A stretch of 64,000 bases of DNA, from positions 1,123,501-1,187,500 of the forward strand of contig OY821745.1 of NCBI GenBank assembly GCA_963682055.1. The letters are read 5' to 3'. Numbering within the stretch: position 1 is the first letter of the stretch; each line of letters opens with the position of its first letter. The stretch is from Primula veris (Eukaryota; Streptophyta; Magnoliopsida; Ericales; Primulaceae). The translations under genes were made by a program, and so were the position numbers. Below are positions 1 to 11,399 of the stretch, piece by piece. The notes beneath the pieces are model-generated. The model saw only the letters and a program-made list of their open reading frames with translations, ran no database searches and had not been told where the DNA came from.

Positions 1-2469
1 ACCTTTTAACGCGTCAATGCTCTAGAAACACGCTTCAAAACTCAACAAATTAAAACTTTATTCAAGAAAAATTATATATATCCTCATAAAAATATATAAA
101 AAGTCTCATAAATTGGTACAAACATGCACATGCAAGAGCAACCCGGTAGTATGTTGTTTGTGAAAGTGTCTACAACTAATATTATGTGCTAAAAAAATGA
201 ATCTCAAGTCACGTAATCAAAGTTGATTCGTTATATTAAACAGACTCCGTGGAAAATTAGGCCAATATTGGTTATTCATAACGTTTTGTACCAATTATTT
301 TCATGTACTACATAGTTATTGATCATATACATGTATTTACATTTTTCTAATAAATCTTACGATTTTGGCATCGGAACTTACGTTTCGATAAATCTGTCCT
401 GAAAACGCTTCAGTGTTTTAAACATTTGTCATTAGAATTATAAAAATACCCCAAACATACGTCTTTAAACATCACTTCATGTCTACTTTCTCTCTCTTAA
501 ATTGAGAATCACTAACACCATATCACGATCTAGAGTTTCGTCAACCAACTCAGGCCACCGACCATAAGTTGTCCTTGCCGTTAGTCATTTGTCGCCACGA
601 CAGTCACAATCTTATTTTTGTAATTTGAACCGACCGTGGCGACAAATGACCACTTCTATATATAAGATTACTTCGACCATTCACTATAAAAATGGTTTCA
701 ATCATGGATGAACAATTATGTCATTAAATTACAAATATTGTCATTAGAACTACAATTATTTCGCCCTGCCGTTTACAATTAAGGCATTGAAATCGGTCGC
801 TATAAGATAACTATATCAGTTGAATAAGTTTTTAAAAGAATAACACAATTTAAAGAAAAAACATGTACATCAACACCCGAGTCATGTTCTTTGGAGTGGC
901 CTAAATATTAAATAAAATTGTTTTCCAGGCTTTTTTAATTTTCTCCAAAAGAGAATTTTAATCATATACAAACACTTAATTAACTGTATATATATAGGAT
1001 TACAAAAATAAATTAATTAATTGTATATATAGTCTCCTGCAGATTTTGCCCGCACCTCATCGACTTTCTCCACTCAAAAAAAATATTGGTATGCTTACTT
1101 TCAAAGTTGAAATACGTTATTGAATTTGTAAACTTACGTAGTGTTATCTTGATCATAACTTCTTCAAGGTTTTTGTAAAGGTTATGCGGTTTCCTTCATT
1201 TTTTTTTTTTTATTTTATATAATCAGTAACGCCAAGTAAACAAATTTGTAGATGTGGATTCGAACCCTCGGGGTGATCATTGTATATTAGGGTACCAATT
1301 AATTTTACTTTCGTTTTTATTGAAATTTCTTTCTAAGGAGTCACGGTAGGTAGTTATATACTCGACTTGAAAGACAACTCATGTTTTTTTTTTCACGTAA
1401 AAACTAGCTAATTATCATGACTAAAACATTAAATTTAGTGCCTAATTTATCTATTTTAGTTTTGATATGAGCTAGAGTCGCCCGGCAATTAGATTTGATG
1501 AAGTTATCCACAAGATCGTATTTTTTATGTTGCATCTAGTATGAGGTTGGTTCACGAGCCAGATACCAGAGTGAACTTTTTAATGTGTTATTGCCAAAAC
1601 CCTAAATTTTGTTGGTTTTTCATGAAAACCCGAAAGGGGGTCGGTGTGTTGGGTAACTAAAAGCTAAACGATTTTGATAGTTTTTCAAATAATTAAGGAT
1701 ACGACATTGACAGAGATAGAGAAATATATGATACTCAGGAGTTAAAGACTCCAGGTCGGGCTCGTTTTTTTTAGAAGGTCAAACTAATCATTGAGTTTCT
1801 GCTAGATAGCAGTTTTACATGAGTTCAATGATAAATAAAACATATTATCTTCCTCTGAACCTGTGAAAAATCTCCAATCTATTCCCAGTAAGTTGAAATA
1901 CAACAAGCAAAATACAATAATCAAGCAAATTTGGGGAACTTGGAGGATGTGTATTCTTTTTTCTTTTTGGATTTGTTGTACTGCTCTAATGCAAAAGATG
2001 CTTCTATAAGCTCTTGACAACTCCATTTGATAAGTCTTTGATGGGATTGCCCAATTTTACATCCCACAAAACTCATCATATAAAGGTGGATGTCTTCAAA
2101 ATCGTTATTAAATTGCATAGGAGGCTCTTTCTTATACCATTTCACTATATTCAAAGTATTAACTTCCACACACACTTCTCTCAGGCTCAAAGAATAGCAA
2201 ACATTAAGTACAAACAATAGAGCTTTTATAACTTAGTTGGTAAGTAGCCTAGTATCAGGGATGCCTAACTTTGAAGGTATTTCGGGAACAAGTCCAATAC
2301 TTTTGATGTTGATCAGAAGGATAGCTCCAGTAGTTAAGAGTTTAGTATACCCCGGGCATGATCTAGGTTCAATCGGTGCCACCTCTTGAAAGATATTGAT
2401 TAACAAAGAAAATCTTTTTCTATGATTAGACTTACATACATACATGTGCATTTGATGTTAACAGGAAGT
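1..2469. other. Gene-poor AT-rich spacer
   Basis: I see no supportable gene here. A 98-residue open frame on the minus strand (1921-2217) reads somewhat like protein but has no recognisable domain, splice context or promoter, so I do not call it. A phrase near 1255-1275 resembles a tRNA B box (GATTCGAACCC) but has no A box or cloverleaf around it. The remainder is AT-rich with short homopolymers. Confidence 0.5.
584..650. repeat. Short perfect inverted repeat
   Basis: The 16 bases at 584-599 (GTCATTTGTCGCCACG) are the exact reverse complement of 635-650, with a 35-base loop. It could be the relic of a small foldback element. No gene lies next to it, so a terminator role is unlikely. Confidence 0.7.
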
Positions 2470-2844
2470 AGTTTCCTCAACTAGTTCAAGTTCTGCATGT
2501 TTGGTTGCACTTTTTGGGTTATTCTTTCATGTACATTATGGTGTATTTGGCTAACCTACTTACGAATGGAGTCCTTTTGTTGTTCAAAGCTCCTTGTGCT
2601 AATCTAAAATATTGAACTTCTTTTTATTAATTTTAGTTACACTAGCATGGACATAGGAAAAAGTTCTTGGAGAAAAGTGGACAAGGATACAAAAGTACAT
2701 AAAAACGATGCAAAAGATTGGGTTGCTCTAACAATTCGAAAAGAAAGCGCATCTCTTGACATAATTTCGCAACTTCCCGATGAAATACTTTTGTTTAAAC
2801 TTATATGGTTTAGACATGCATATAAGCTAGATACATGTATATAA
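2470..2844 (+). pseudogene. Truncated F-box gene 5' fragment
   Basis: This is a partial copy of the 5' end of the F-box/LRR gene that begins at 12802. The 170 bases upstream match 12613-12800, including the intron end TTTTAG followed by the leader TTACACTAGC and the ATG at 2647. The reading frame starts with the same basic segment and enters the F-box (ISQLPDEILL). Homology stops right after the codons for DEILL, near 2789, and only about 18 unrelated codons follow before the stop. The leucine-rich repeats and most of the F-box are missing, so it cannot be a working substrate adaptor. A mirror copy lies at 42960-43058. Confidence 0.8.
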
Positions 2845-2949
2845 GGCCTCTTTCTATAACAACAATAGTTACTATTGGGAATTTCTAAGTAGATTCAAAT
2901 AATTCCTTAAATTTGAGGCTCCATTTATTGATTTGTGTATGAATTTCCT

Positions 2950-3315
2950 TCAAGGTGTTATACTTTCTGGTTTATTCGTGACCACCGGACATGCACAGTA
3001 ACAACATGGAGGTGGTGGCGAGTCATTGAAACAACAACGACAGTTCGGACAATAAGGCTTCCTCATAGACTCTGCGATAAAAGTGGAAAAAAGAAACAAG
3101 AGAAATCAATATAGTAAACAAGTTGAAAGATAAATAAATAAAGTGTACATAAACATTTATTTCAAAAACTAAATTATAAGACGATGAAAAATAAATCGAA
3201 ATTAAAAATAAATACCATGGTGATGCTTCCTTGCTTGACAAGGTAAAACTGGGAAAAGAATGAGCGACACGATGAAAACTACGAAGAGAGTAGAACTAAG
3301 GGAATAACGAGCCAT
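2950..3315 (-). CDS. Small secreted cysteine-rich peptide, type 1 (left copy)
   Basis: The model has two exons, 3216-3315 and 2950-3071 on the minus strand, with a 144-base GT-AG intron in phase 1, giving 73 residues. Exon 1 encodes a classic signal peptide: MARYSLSS, a hydrophobic core, then FPVLPCQA, with cleavage likely before RKHHH. Exon 2 encodes the mature peptide with CPNCRCC, then NDSPPPP, then CCYCACP, ending KPESITP. The eight cysteines in about 23 residues suggest a disulfide-bonded or metal-binding extracellular peptide; that is inference. I do not recognise the family: it does not fit defensin, snakin, thionin or LTP spacing. The copy at 42459-42824 differs by about four residues. 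A TATA box lies about 80 bases upstream. Confidence 0.75.
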
Positions 3316-3396
3316 AATCTAAATATATGAATGTAGAAAATAATAATTTGTTGTGTTAGTTAAAATTTGTACTGAAAATCAAATGGAGGAATGCTT

Positions 3397-3404
3397 ATTT
3401 TATA
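3397..3404 (-). promoter_or_regulatory. TATA box of the left type-1 peptide gene
   Basis: TATAAAAT on the minus strand, 82 bases upstream of the ATG at 3315. The same box is at the same distance in the right-arm copy (42369-42376). Confidence 0.55.
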
Positions 3405-3845
3405 AGGCTTAATTTATGTGTGTTTGTAATTTCACGTATCTTAAATGCAAAAATAAAAAGTCTTGAAGACTGACCGGAAATAATTAAACTCGTGAGAAAG
3501 ACTTTGACTATAAATTAAATAAAGTTAGAAAGTTTGGAGGAAACTTTGACTAAATTTTCTTCATACTTTTGGAGTTAATTTCCAAGTATTTTGATTGCTT
3601 TTGCTTGGAAGTTGCTTCCTGGCATGTATTTTTTGTAAAATATATATATATTACTGTCAGTTCGAATAAATATTCCAGAATTAATGCCTTTTTTCAATTT
3701 TTAGGTTACAAAAAAAGCTAAGCAGCGTTTCTCATATTACAAGGTGTATATGATTGATCTCAGCTATCAATTTTTTGGTTTCAAAAACTGTAATTACTTG
3801 GTAGGTTCACATGTCGAAACATTCTCACCAAAGAATCACTAATCT

Positions 3846-5336
3846 TATAAATATCCTTTTTTTCACCTATCAGATCGACACAGCTACCGCCTATGTACCT
3901 ACGTACATAGCAGAGACAATGAAAACTATTATACAAGTAAAAACGTAACTTTTGAATAGTCACATTTCATGTCAAGCTTCCCTCTTCACACCCCGTAATT
4001 GATAACTATGAGTGGGATTGGAATATATGTAACCTTCTAAATATTATTCTTCCAAAAGTACGATAAATGAGATTTCGGGTTCTAAACTTTTCTTTTTTAA
4101 TATATATACAGTATCCCAATAATTATTGATTCAGATACATATTTTAATTTACCAATTTAAAGTAAAAAAGAAAAAAAGTGTATAATTTCTAAATATGCTT
4201 GACAGACATGGACGAGAAGTGAAGATAGCAGGAAAAATACTTAATTATTTCATTTTCCGTTCAAGAGACATGTATATGCTATGCAACCAGAGGAGTAGAG
4301 ATGTTACGTTAAACTCAAGATTACAAGTTAACATGGGAAATGAAGTACAAATGACCCCTTTCACGACATCAGAGAGTTTTCTAGAATTGACAACCACATC
4401 TCAGCTTAAAATTTACTTATCCAAGAACTGAATTTGAATTCAAGTATTGAGATATCCAGTGTCGGTTTCAGTATTTTGGGGGCTCTAGGCCACCTTAAAA
4501 ATGGGGTTTTTTTTATCGTTGTAAAAAAAATCAAGTATTTAACTAAAACTTATGAATATCCTTTTTTCACATATCAGATCGACCTACCGTCTACGTACGT
4601 ACCTAGCAGAGTGACCGCGAAAACTATTATACAAGTAAAAACGTTCCTTTTGAATAGTCACATTTCATGTTCCCGCTTCACACCCCGTAATTGATAAGTA
4701 TGAGGGGAACGGAATCTATGTATTCTTATAAGTATTATACGGAGTATATATATTCTTCCAAAAGTACGATAAATGAGATTTCGGGTTCTAAACTTTTTTT
4801 TTTAATATGCATACAGTATCCCAATAATTACTGATTCAAACACATATTTTAAGGACTAACATTATATGTGCTCAAGAAGTGAATTTATCAAAAATACATT
4901 TTTAAAACTATTGACATGTTTATATAGTTATAATATTCTATAATTGAATTTAAACGAACAAAGAACAGAAAAGATGACATAATTAGGTACATAATTAAGA
5001 TCTTGACTTGACAAGTACAAACACCATGATACTTCAAAACCGATTGATTAAGAGCTTTTTTTAGGTAAATTACTAAACTTGACAGACATCGACGAGAAGT
5101 GAAGATAGCAGGAAAAATACTTATTTCATTGTCCGTTCAGGAGTCATATGCTATGCAACCAGAGAAGAGATGTTCGTGAAACTCAAGATCAATTACATTG
5201 TACAGTGGACCGAGAATCGAAGTGCAAAGGACTCTTATTTACGACATCATAGAGTTCTCTAGAATTCAAAACCACATTTCAGCTTAAAATTTACTTATCC
5301 AGGAGCTGAATTTGCATCCAAGTATTGAGATATCAG
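3846..5336 (+). repeat. Two-copy tandem duplication inside the left arm
   Basis: A block starting near 3846 (AATATCCTTTTTTCAC) recurs from 4551. Both copies share the later landmarks GATAAATGAGATTTCGGG (4064 and 4768) and GAAGTGAAGATAGCAGG (4216 and 5096), and an ending that includes AAGTATTGAGATATC (4442 and 5319). The right arm has one copy (about 41310 down to 39920). Copy 1 lacks about 200 bases that copy 2 and the right arm both keep (4860-5070). The small open frames here (for example 4195-4431) vary between copies by frameshifts, so I see no gene. Confidence 0.75.
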
Positions 5337-5339
5337 AGA

Positions 5340-7411
5340 TATATAAACGAGACACTTCTGATATTATTTAGCCTTTGCATCGGCAAATGTCAGGCTACAA
5401 AGTTTTCAAATTCACTCAAAACTTCCCTTCTTCATTCCGGAGTGAAAAAATGCATGTTATTTGTGCAACCATCAGCTTGAACCTCAAAAACGGTTCCCAT
5501 TCGAAGGTGATAACAGCGTCCAAAATGCATCGCAATAAAAAAAACGTCTTTATTTTTCCAATCAATATATAATGCATCTCAACGGTGACGAATTGATGGT
5601 TCATATCTTTTCTCCATTCATCCAAACGCACACTAGTTCACCTTCACGTCATCTTAATATATGAGTAATACTTAGCATTCCATTATCTGTTAGACTAGGT
5701 GTTAATTTGTGTTGTGAATTTCATACCGCAACTATCATTGACTCGCTCACCTTTTGTGCGTGTATATTATAGCATTATTGAGCGGAAAAAATGTGTCCAG
5801 ATTGTTAGGTTTAGTATGTACGTATATTATCAATTATAAATCATATTTTACCGTATAGGTTTAGATCACACTGAATAACAGAAGGGAACAGATGACGGCT
5901 GTGATGGAACAGATTCGCCTCAACTCTTCTACCTTATTCCTGAACTAGCAACTTGCTTCTTGAAAGATGTTGGGCTCTTTCTCTCTCTAGGCAATCTCGA
6001 AATATAGTTATGAAAAACTTATTCTGCCAAGAAAAGAGACGTGCTATATGTAGGATGAGGTAGAGACTTGTAAGATGATTAGGATAAGGCTCCTTAAAAG
6101 AAATTCATGCTATCATATCTTCTTAGAAACCGAGATATACACAATCCATTTAAATCGTGATTTATTCCACTAAAGATCACGACTGATCTCTCTATCATAA
6201 TCCGAATATCCAATTCGTTTCAATTGTCAAACATGTTCATTATCTTCTCACGTAAAGATTAATCAGATACTCATTTATTAAATTAAATCACTGACTGGTT
6301 TCTTATTTAATAAACGTATTATCCATAAGCCTGTCCGCTTAACTTATTTGTCGTGTCGGATTATAAATCCACCTGCAGGGTTTACACGAACAAAACTTAT
6401 AAGGTTCTTCAAGGGAATATCATCAATCCCTTACAGGACGTGAATTTTTTTTATTACTAATAAACACTGATACGAATAATGCTGTCATTCAACTCATTAA
6501 GTTTATTGACTCGTGACGAATCTCAATCAAAATGACAAACACATTCATACATGTCTAAATATATATATAGGAATTAAGAGCATAAACAATAACCATAACC
6601 ACGAGTTATAAAATCATTTTGTCTAATCAGTCACCAAATAATTATTTCGTAACAGTCATGTTTAATACACACAAAGTGCACTAGTAAATTGAGTTGAAAT
6701 TTATCCGTTTCCTGTAGTCAAGACATACCTACTAAAATTACGTACTACAACTCTACTGATAGTGTGTCCATTTTCATCTAAAGTTGTAAACATATAACTT
6801 ATATTCTATTAGAACCGACAGTCTAATCTTCCGTGTATAAATTGTACTCTACATACTAGATCATATACTAAATAGGATAATAGATACTTATTTAGTCATT
6901 TAAACAATAATGATAAATAACAATTGCACATATTATTCTCATTAAATATATCAATTCAAAATATTGTCAAATATAAATCCAAAAACAAACATGTCTTTTA
7001 ATATATTTCTAACAATTATATGGACAAAATTCGCATCTCCGTTCATGGACGGCCATGGTTTTCGATCGGCCAATCATATTAAGTACTTTCTGGTCTACCC
7101 TCATGGTATATAATTCTCACCAAAATATAACAAAATGTATTATCAATCTTCTGAAAGTAAAACTTTAAATTTGTATATATGTAAAATTATCAAAGAAGAA
7201 ACAGGAACACTTATTTTCCAATTAACTCAAATAATGCAACTTATAATGTATTATGTAATCCCCATAAATGTTTCAGAAAAATATATATAGTCATCATATA
7301 TAAACCATACAACATTGATAAACAAAATACAATCCGTGTTTTTTTTTCATATTATTTGTGATAAAATAAAAGGCTTCCTGCATTTATTTTTAGTTATAAC
7401 ATACTAATTAA
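5340..7411. other. Spacer without recognisable gene
   Basis: No gene is supported. The part from 5375 to 7000 has little match in the other arm, so it may be an insertion in the left arm or a deletion in the right. The 5870-6480 section is less AT-rich and looks like old retroelement sequence, but I could not find matching ends. Homology to the other arm resumes near 7020. Confidence 0.4.
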
Positions 7412-8116
7412 TTATGGAGTAGGGGTTTCGACTTGAGTTTCGATTGGAGTAGCGCAACAGCCGCAACATCTTCCCTTGGGTGCAGGTTTACAACAAACGC
7501 ATGCTGGACATATTGTTGGCCCCCCTATATATGAAAAATAAATAAATTAAATCAGTATGTTTAATCATTAATGTTTTGTATTGAAATCACAGAAAGATTA
7601 TAAAATTAATAGTACATCGGAACGTTAATGAAAATTATAAATGATTACAATAAATCAGTATCACTATCGGTATGGAGACCTAATCATATATTGGTTTTCA
7701 GAGTTTATACTTGGTAATTACATCCACTATTGTTTAATCGGTCTCGTAACTGATCATTTGAACCCTGTGAAAGACATCTTAACCATGAAACAATTATTTA
7801 TTTTACTCTTGTTCTAAAAATATGGAAACAGAAATTGTGAGCACAATCTTGCCAGTAATCACAAAATGGTTGAGATTAACGCGATGAAGTGCAAGATAAT
7901 GGCTTATATATATACACGAAGAAGACTAATCGAACGGTTTAATACGTACGTTATCAGAGTATCTTAAAAACTACGGAGAATTTCCGATCATTTATAAAGT
8001 AAACTACCTTTGGGAGGAGGAGGACATCTAGCTGCTTCAGTTACAATTATAGGAGATAACACCATAGCAAAAATGAGCATAGTTATTATAAAACTTTTGA
8101 ATGAGTTTGTTGCCAT
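7412..8116 (-). CDS. Small secreted cysteine-rich peptide, type 2 (left copy)
   Basis: Two exons, 8008-8116 and 7412-7524 on the minus strand, with a 483-base phase-1 GT-AG intron, give 73 residues. Exon 1 encodes a signal peptide (MATNSFKSF, a hydrophobic core, SPIIVTEA) followed by ARCPPPPK. Exon 2 encodes GGPTI, CPACVCC, KPAPKGR, CCGCC, then ATPIETQVETPTP. Compared with type 1 it keeps CPxCxCC and a CC pair, the intron position and phase, and the Thr/Pro tail, so both belong to one family. It has one extra cysteine (ARC) and one extra proline relative to the right-arm copy. I do not know the function; a secreted peptide is inferred from the leader. The TATA region looks weaker than in the right copy. 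Confidence 0.72.
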
Positions 8117-8923
8117 TCTTGATTCTTGAGTATACTAAATTTCTTTTACTTCTTAATTTCAGGATGATAAAATGGTAAATATTTATATAACTCTACTAGT
8201 TGACCTTAAGCCTATTAATTATATCCATGAAGATAGTCTTTCGAGGGATTTCAAATCTGAAAGCAATTAATTACTCTATTTTCAAACTAAATTGCAGTTT
8301 TTCTTGAAGATGTAGTTGAATATCGTTGTTGACCTCTAGAGTTTAACGGGAAACTGGGATTATAAATTTGACTTATGAATATAAAAACATATAATTAAGT
8401 GATCGTGTAGACTTTATAGGAAGCAAAAAGTCGTAGCTTATTATGGTTTAATTTCAAATGAAAAGTCGTAACTTATAATTAATAAAGGATTAAATTGCTA
8501 TGCATAAACCAACTATAGTTTTTACTGTTCTGTGAGCCCGCTATAAATTTGTGTATAGTGGGACTAAATTTCATCGTCAATTATGGTATTAGGACAAGCT
8601 TGAGATCAATGCATTTAGCACAATTTTATTCATCGAGTGAAAATAAATATGCAAGAAAATCCAAGTAATGTAAGCAATTGTACTTAGTTCATTATGCTTA
8701 AATATTTCGAGCACGATGATTGGATTTGTGTAATAAGTGCTTGAATAGAAATAACACAAATACGGAGTATTTACTCGAATCGTCAAACGACGCAACTTAA
8801 ACAATTCACGCAATTGATATTCTGAAAAGATAAAAAAACACACGTCCTTTTCATATAATTTATGATAACCTTCTTCATAATTAGTTCCCATTTAGTTAAT
8901 ATTGGTATAGGATTAAAAGTCGA

Positions 8924-9457
8924 TCATGGAGTAAAGTAACGAGGACAACATGTGCAGCAACCTTCTCCGATAAGTGCATCTGGACAGCAGACGCAGTCTG
9001 GACATGAACTTGATCCCTTTATCCCGACAACCGGTACTCTATAATACAAAAATTAAACTTTATAAAACCGCATGATATTTTTCACAGAGTTGACTAAAGT
9101 TTGATAACTCGTATGGTAGATCTATCCTTGTCAATATCAAGATTGAGGAACACATTCGACTAAGGTTCGAAGAAAGAACTTAATAAGTCATGTATTCCGG
9201 TTTTACTCTAAATAACCGAATCTGCATAGTCCTTACATTTAATTAACATTCTAATGAAACCATGTACCGAACCAAGCTACAAAGAAATCCAAATTTTAAG
9301 TTTAAGCAAGTTGGTCACAATCAGGAAATGTAAAGTTTAACAGTTTTATTATCTGGTTTGTTATTTCTGAAAATGTAAAGTTTTATAACTGTTGGTTGAA
9401 ACTACATTATAATTTAATTACCTTTCCTATCCTGATGAGAAAGTCTAGCTGCTTCAT
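8924..9457 (-). pseudogene. Third cysteine-rich peptide gene, broken in exon 1
   Basis: The second exon (8924-9036, minus) is intact, is 113 bases long exactly as in the type-2 gene, and encodes CPDCVCC, PDALIGEG, CCTCC, PRYFTP. The end of exon 1 survives at 9422-9457: it encodes EAARLSHQDRK before a GT donor and aligns with EAARCPPPPK of the type-2 genes. The intron is 385 bases, phase 1. Just past the codons for EAAR, homology stops and a LINE-type fragment in the other orientation begins (9458-9716). No signal-peptide exon is found beyond it. The gene therefore has no start or leader and should be inactive unless a new upstream exon is used. Confidence 0.7.
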
Positions 9458-9716
9458 CTCCAATTTAACGCAATGCCCGACTTCATGGGAAATAGAAGTT
9501 ATAATAGAAAATATTAGAAATCTCGTGAAAGAAGAAGACTGGACCCTTATTTGGGAATCTAGGTCTGCGAACGCATCTGCGAATTGTCTGGCGATATTTT
9601 TTATAAATTGTACTCGTAGTTTCAATTCTCGCACTTCACCTGACCAGCTGTGGTCACTTATTGCTCTTGAAAATGTTTAATACAAGTGTTCTATTTTCGA
9701 AAAAAAAAAAAAAAAC
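9458..9716 (+). mobile_element. 5'-truncated LINE 3' end (RNase H-like domain and poly(A))
   Basis: The plus strand encodes about 65 residues resembling the C-terminal part of the RNase H-like domain found in plant non-LTR retrotransposons. It includes WEIEVIIENIRNL and the typical ESRSANASANCLAIF stretch, where active families have a basic, Asn-Ala-rich motif before a helix. A stop near 9680 is followed by a short 3' region and a run of 15 As at 9700-9715. A truncated 5' end, 3' coding end and poly(A) are the hallmarks of aborted target-primed reverse transcription. It interrupts exon 1 of the third peptide gene. I could not find a convincing target-site duplication. Confidence 0.65.
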
Positions 9717-9719
9717 TTA

Positions 9720-9900
9720 TCCTCGTATATAAAGTGAATGTGGGCTCCAAATAATAGGTCGGCTCAAATAAAGAAGGCCCAATATTTTCAAGAAGGCCCA
9801 ATATGAAAAAAGAAGGCCCAATATTTTCAAGAAGGCCCAATATGAACTCTTTTTTCATGGGCCCAATATTATCGCAAGTTTCCTTATATAGGCAAGAATT
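9720..9900 (+). repeat. Alpha-repeat remnant with GGCCCAATAT motifs
   Basis: GGCCCAATAT occurs five times between 9777 and 9870, four of them as alternating short units. The flanking phrase (AAGTGAATGTGGGCTCC) matches the start of the larger alpha units at 16240 and 16500. It marks the left end of the first F-box segmental copy. Confidence 0.65.
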
Positions 9901-10159
9901 ATAATTTATAAAATAGTTACTTCCTCCCAAAATGTGTGTGATGTGTTTATTTTTGGATGTATCAAAATAAGTGTTCGTTTTTATTTTTTTAGTAAATTTC
10001 TTTTTTTTTATTTTTTTAAAAATAACTTTTTATTAATTTAAACGTAACAAAATTATACTCAAAACCTCATATTTTAATTAAAAAATATTTTTTTTTTTGA
10101 AAATTTTGATTCTTTTATAGGTTTTTTTTACCTAAATTGATTTAAATATTTAAAGGGAA

Positions 10160-10640
10160 AAAATACATTTACTACACCCAACTATAGTGCTGTTAACGAT
10201 TTGTATACCCACCTTTCAAAATTTTCAATTTAGGTAACACACTATAATAATTTTTCAATTTAAGTACCACCGTCTAAATAAATCACGGAATCATGTCACG
10301 TGACATTTGACAAACATTAATTTGAGAGTTTAATTTGACAATTTTACATAAAAATATGTCATCCTATAAAAACGTTTCCCCAATTTCACATATAACAAAA
10401 ATTTGGATTATATGCTATTTTTTTTTATATGTGAAATTGGGGGAAATTTTTTTCTAGGATGACATATTTTTGTGCAAAATTGTCAAATTAGCCTCTCAAA
10501 TCAGTTTTTGTTAAATGTCACGTGACATGATTCCGTAATTTATTTAGATGGTGGTAGTTAAATTAAAAATTTATTATAATGTCGTATCTAAAATGAAAAA
10601 TTTAAAAGATGAATTTAGAAGCAGTTTGATGCAGTAAAAC
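10160..10640. mobile_element. Foldback MITE of about 480 bp
   Basis: The two halves are near-complete inverted repeats folding around 10400. Examples: CACGGAATCATGTCACGTGAC near 10285 pairs with its reverse complement near 10515; AATATGTCATCCTA near 10353 pairs with 10456; CCCCAATTTCACATATA near 10379 pairs with 10425. Arms are about 220-230 bases. There is no coding sequence. This is the structure of a non-autonomous foldback or Mutator-type MITE; the family is not determined and I did not find a clear target duplication. Confidence 0.7.
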
Positions 10641-10689
10641 CAAACCAGTATTTAAATAAAAATGAAATTAGTCTACTGAGCTATTATTC

Positions 10690-10715
10690 TTGTCTCCTTC
10701 AAAACAGAGGTTCAA

Positions 10716-10762
<47 letters not shown>

Positions 10763-11274
10763 GCATGGTACTATTAGATATATGCATGGTATTATTTCCA
10801 CCTTATAAATTAGAATCAGACAAAAAACCTTTCTTATATGCATGTATTTGCATTGTTTGTTTTGTTGCAATTTTTAAACTAATAACTTTTAATTAAATAT
10901 ATGTTCTTGAAGTTAGATCAACTATATAACTTAAAATAAACTCTTTGTTGCTTAAAAAATATGCCCAAACACCCATACACACACACATGTACATATATAT
11001 ATATGTTTGTGTGTTTGTGTGTTTGTGTGTGTGTATCTAAATATATGGGAATGCATATGTTTAAGTATGTGTTTTTTAGAAATTATGGTAAAATTTAAAA
11101 ATTCAAAACATGTCATTATACATCTCGAAAAAAAAAAAACAAGACGCATATTTGTGTTTCCGTCGTGAAACCATGGAGATTTGCAATAATCAAATATTGA
11201 TTTGGAGCGTTTTTGCAAAACAAAGTGTCCAGTTTGATGTCTAAGTTGATATCCATATAAGTTATAACCTCCCC

Positions 11275-11306
<32 letters not shown>

Positions 11307-11340
11307 CTAGATATATGGGAATGCATATGTTTAAGTATGT
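10690..11340 (+). repeat. Single beta-type unit and CT/TA/GT microsatellites
   Basis: A (CT)n(TA)n run at 10716-10760 is followed by one diverged copy of the beta unit that is amplified at 17.03-19.06 kb (ATGTATTTGCATTGTTTG at 10843). Then comes a CA/TA/GT microsatellite block. The phrase ATATGGGAATGCATATG occurs at 11043 and again at 11314, so about 265 bases here are duplicated or inserted. The same order (beta, microsatellite, GGGAATGCATG) occurs at 19.0-19.31 kb. Confidence 0.65.
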
Positions 11341-11399
11341 ATTTTTTAGTTAATAACTTTTGATCATAGCCTTTTATGCGGACGGTGTATAGATATGTA

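Larger units (their letters stand above)
2700..8450 (+). repeat. Left arm of large inverted duplication
   Basis: This segment matches the reverse complement of roughly 36770-43058. Matches run in order through the F-box fragment (2760 with 43000), the first cysteine-rich gene (2950-3315 with 42459-42824), a repeated non-coding block (3780-5336 with 39900-41400), a landmark near 7020-7080 (with 38520-38565) and the second cysteine-rich gene (7412-8116 with 37127-37978). Homology fades near 8440 and 36775. Around the first gene the arms differ at only a few sites. Limits are judged by eye; the stretch 5375-7000 aligns poorly to the other arm. Confidence 0.85.

Noticed and set aside
1240..1290. 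tRNA gene
   Set aside because: Only a B-box-like phrase is present; no A box or stems.
1921..2217. 98-codon minus-strand frame as a gene
   Set aside because: No domain, no splice context, and an overlapping frame on the other strand of similar size.
4195..4431. Repeated frame beginning MLDRHGREVK as a gene family
   Set aside because: The copies at 5080 and 40175 (minus) are frameshifted or truncated relative to it, and there is no domain.
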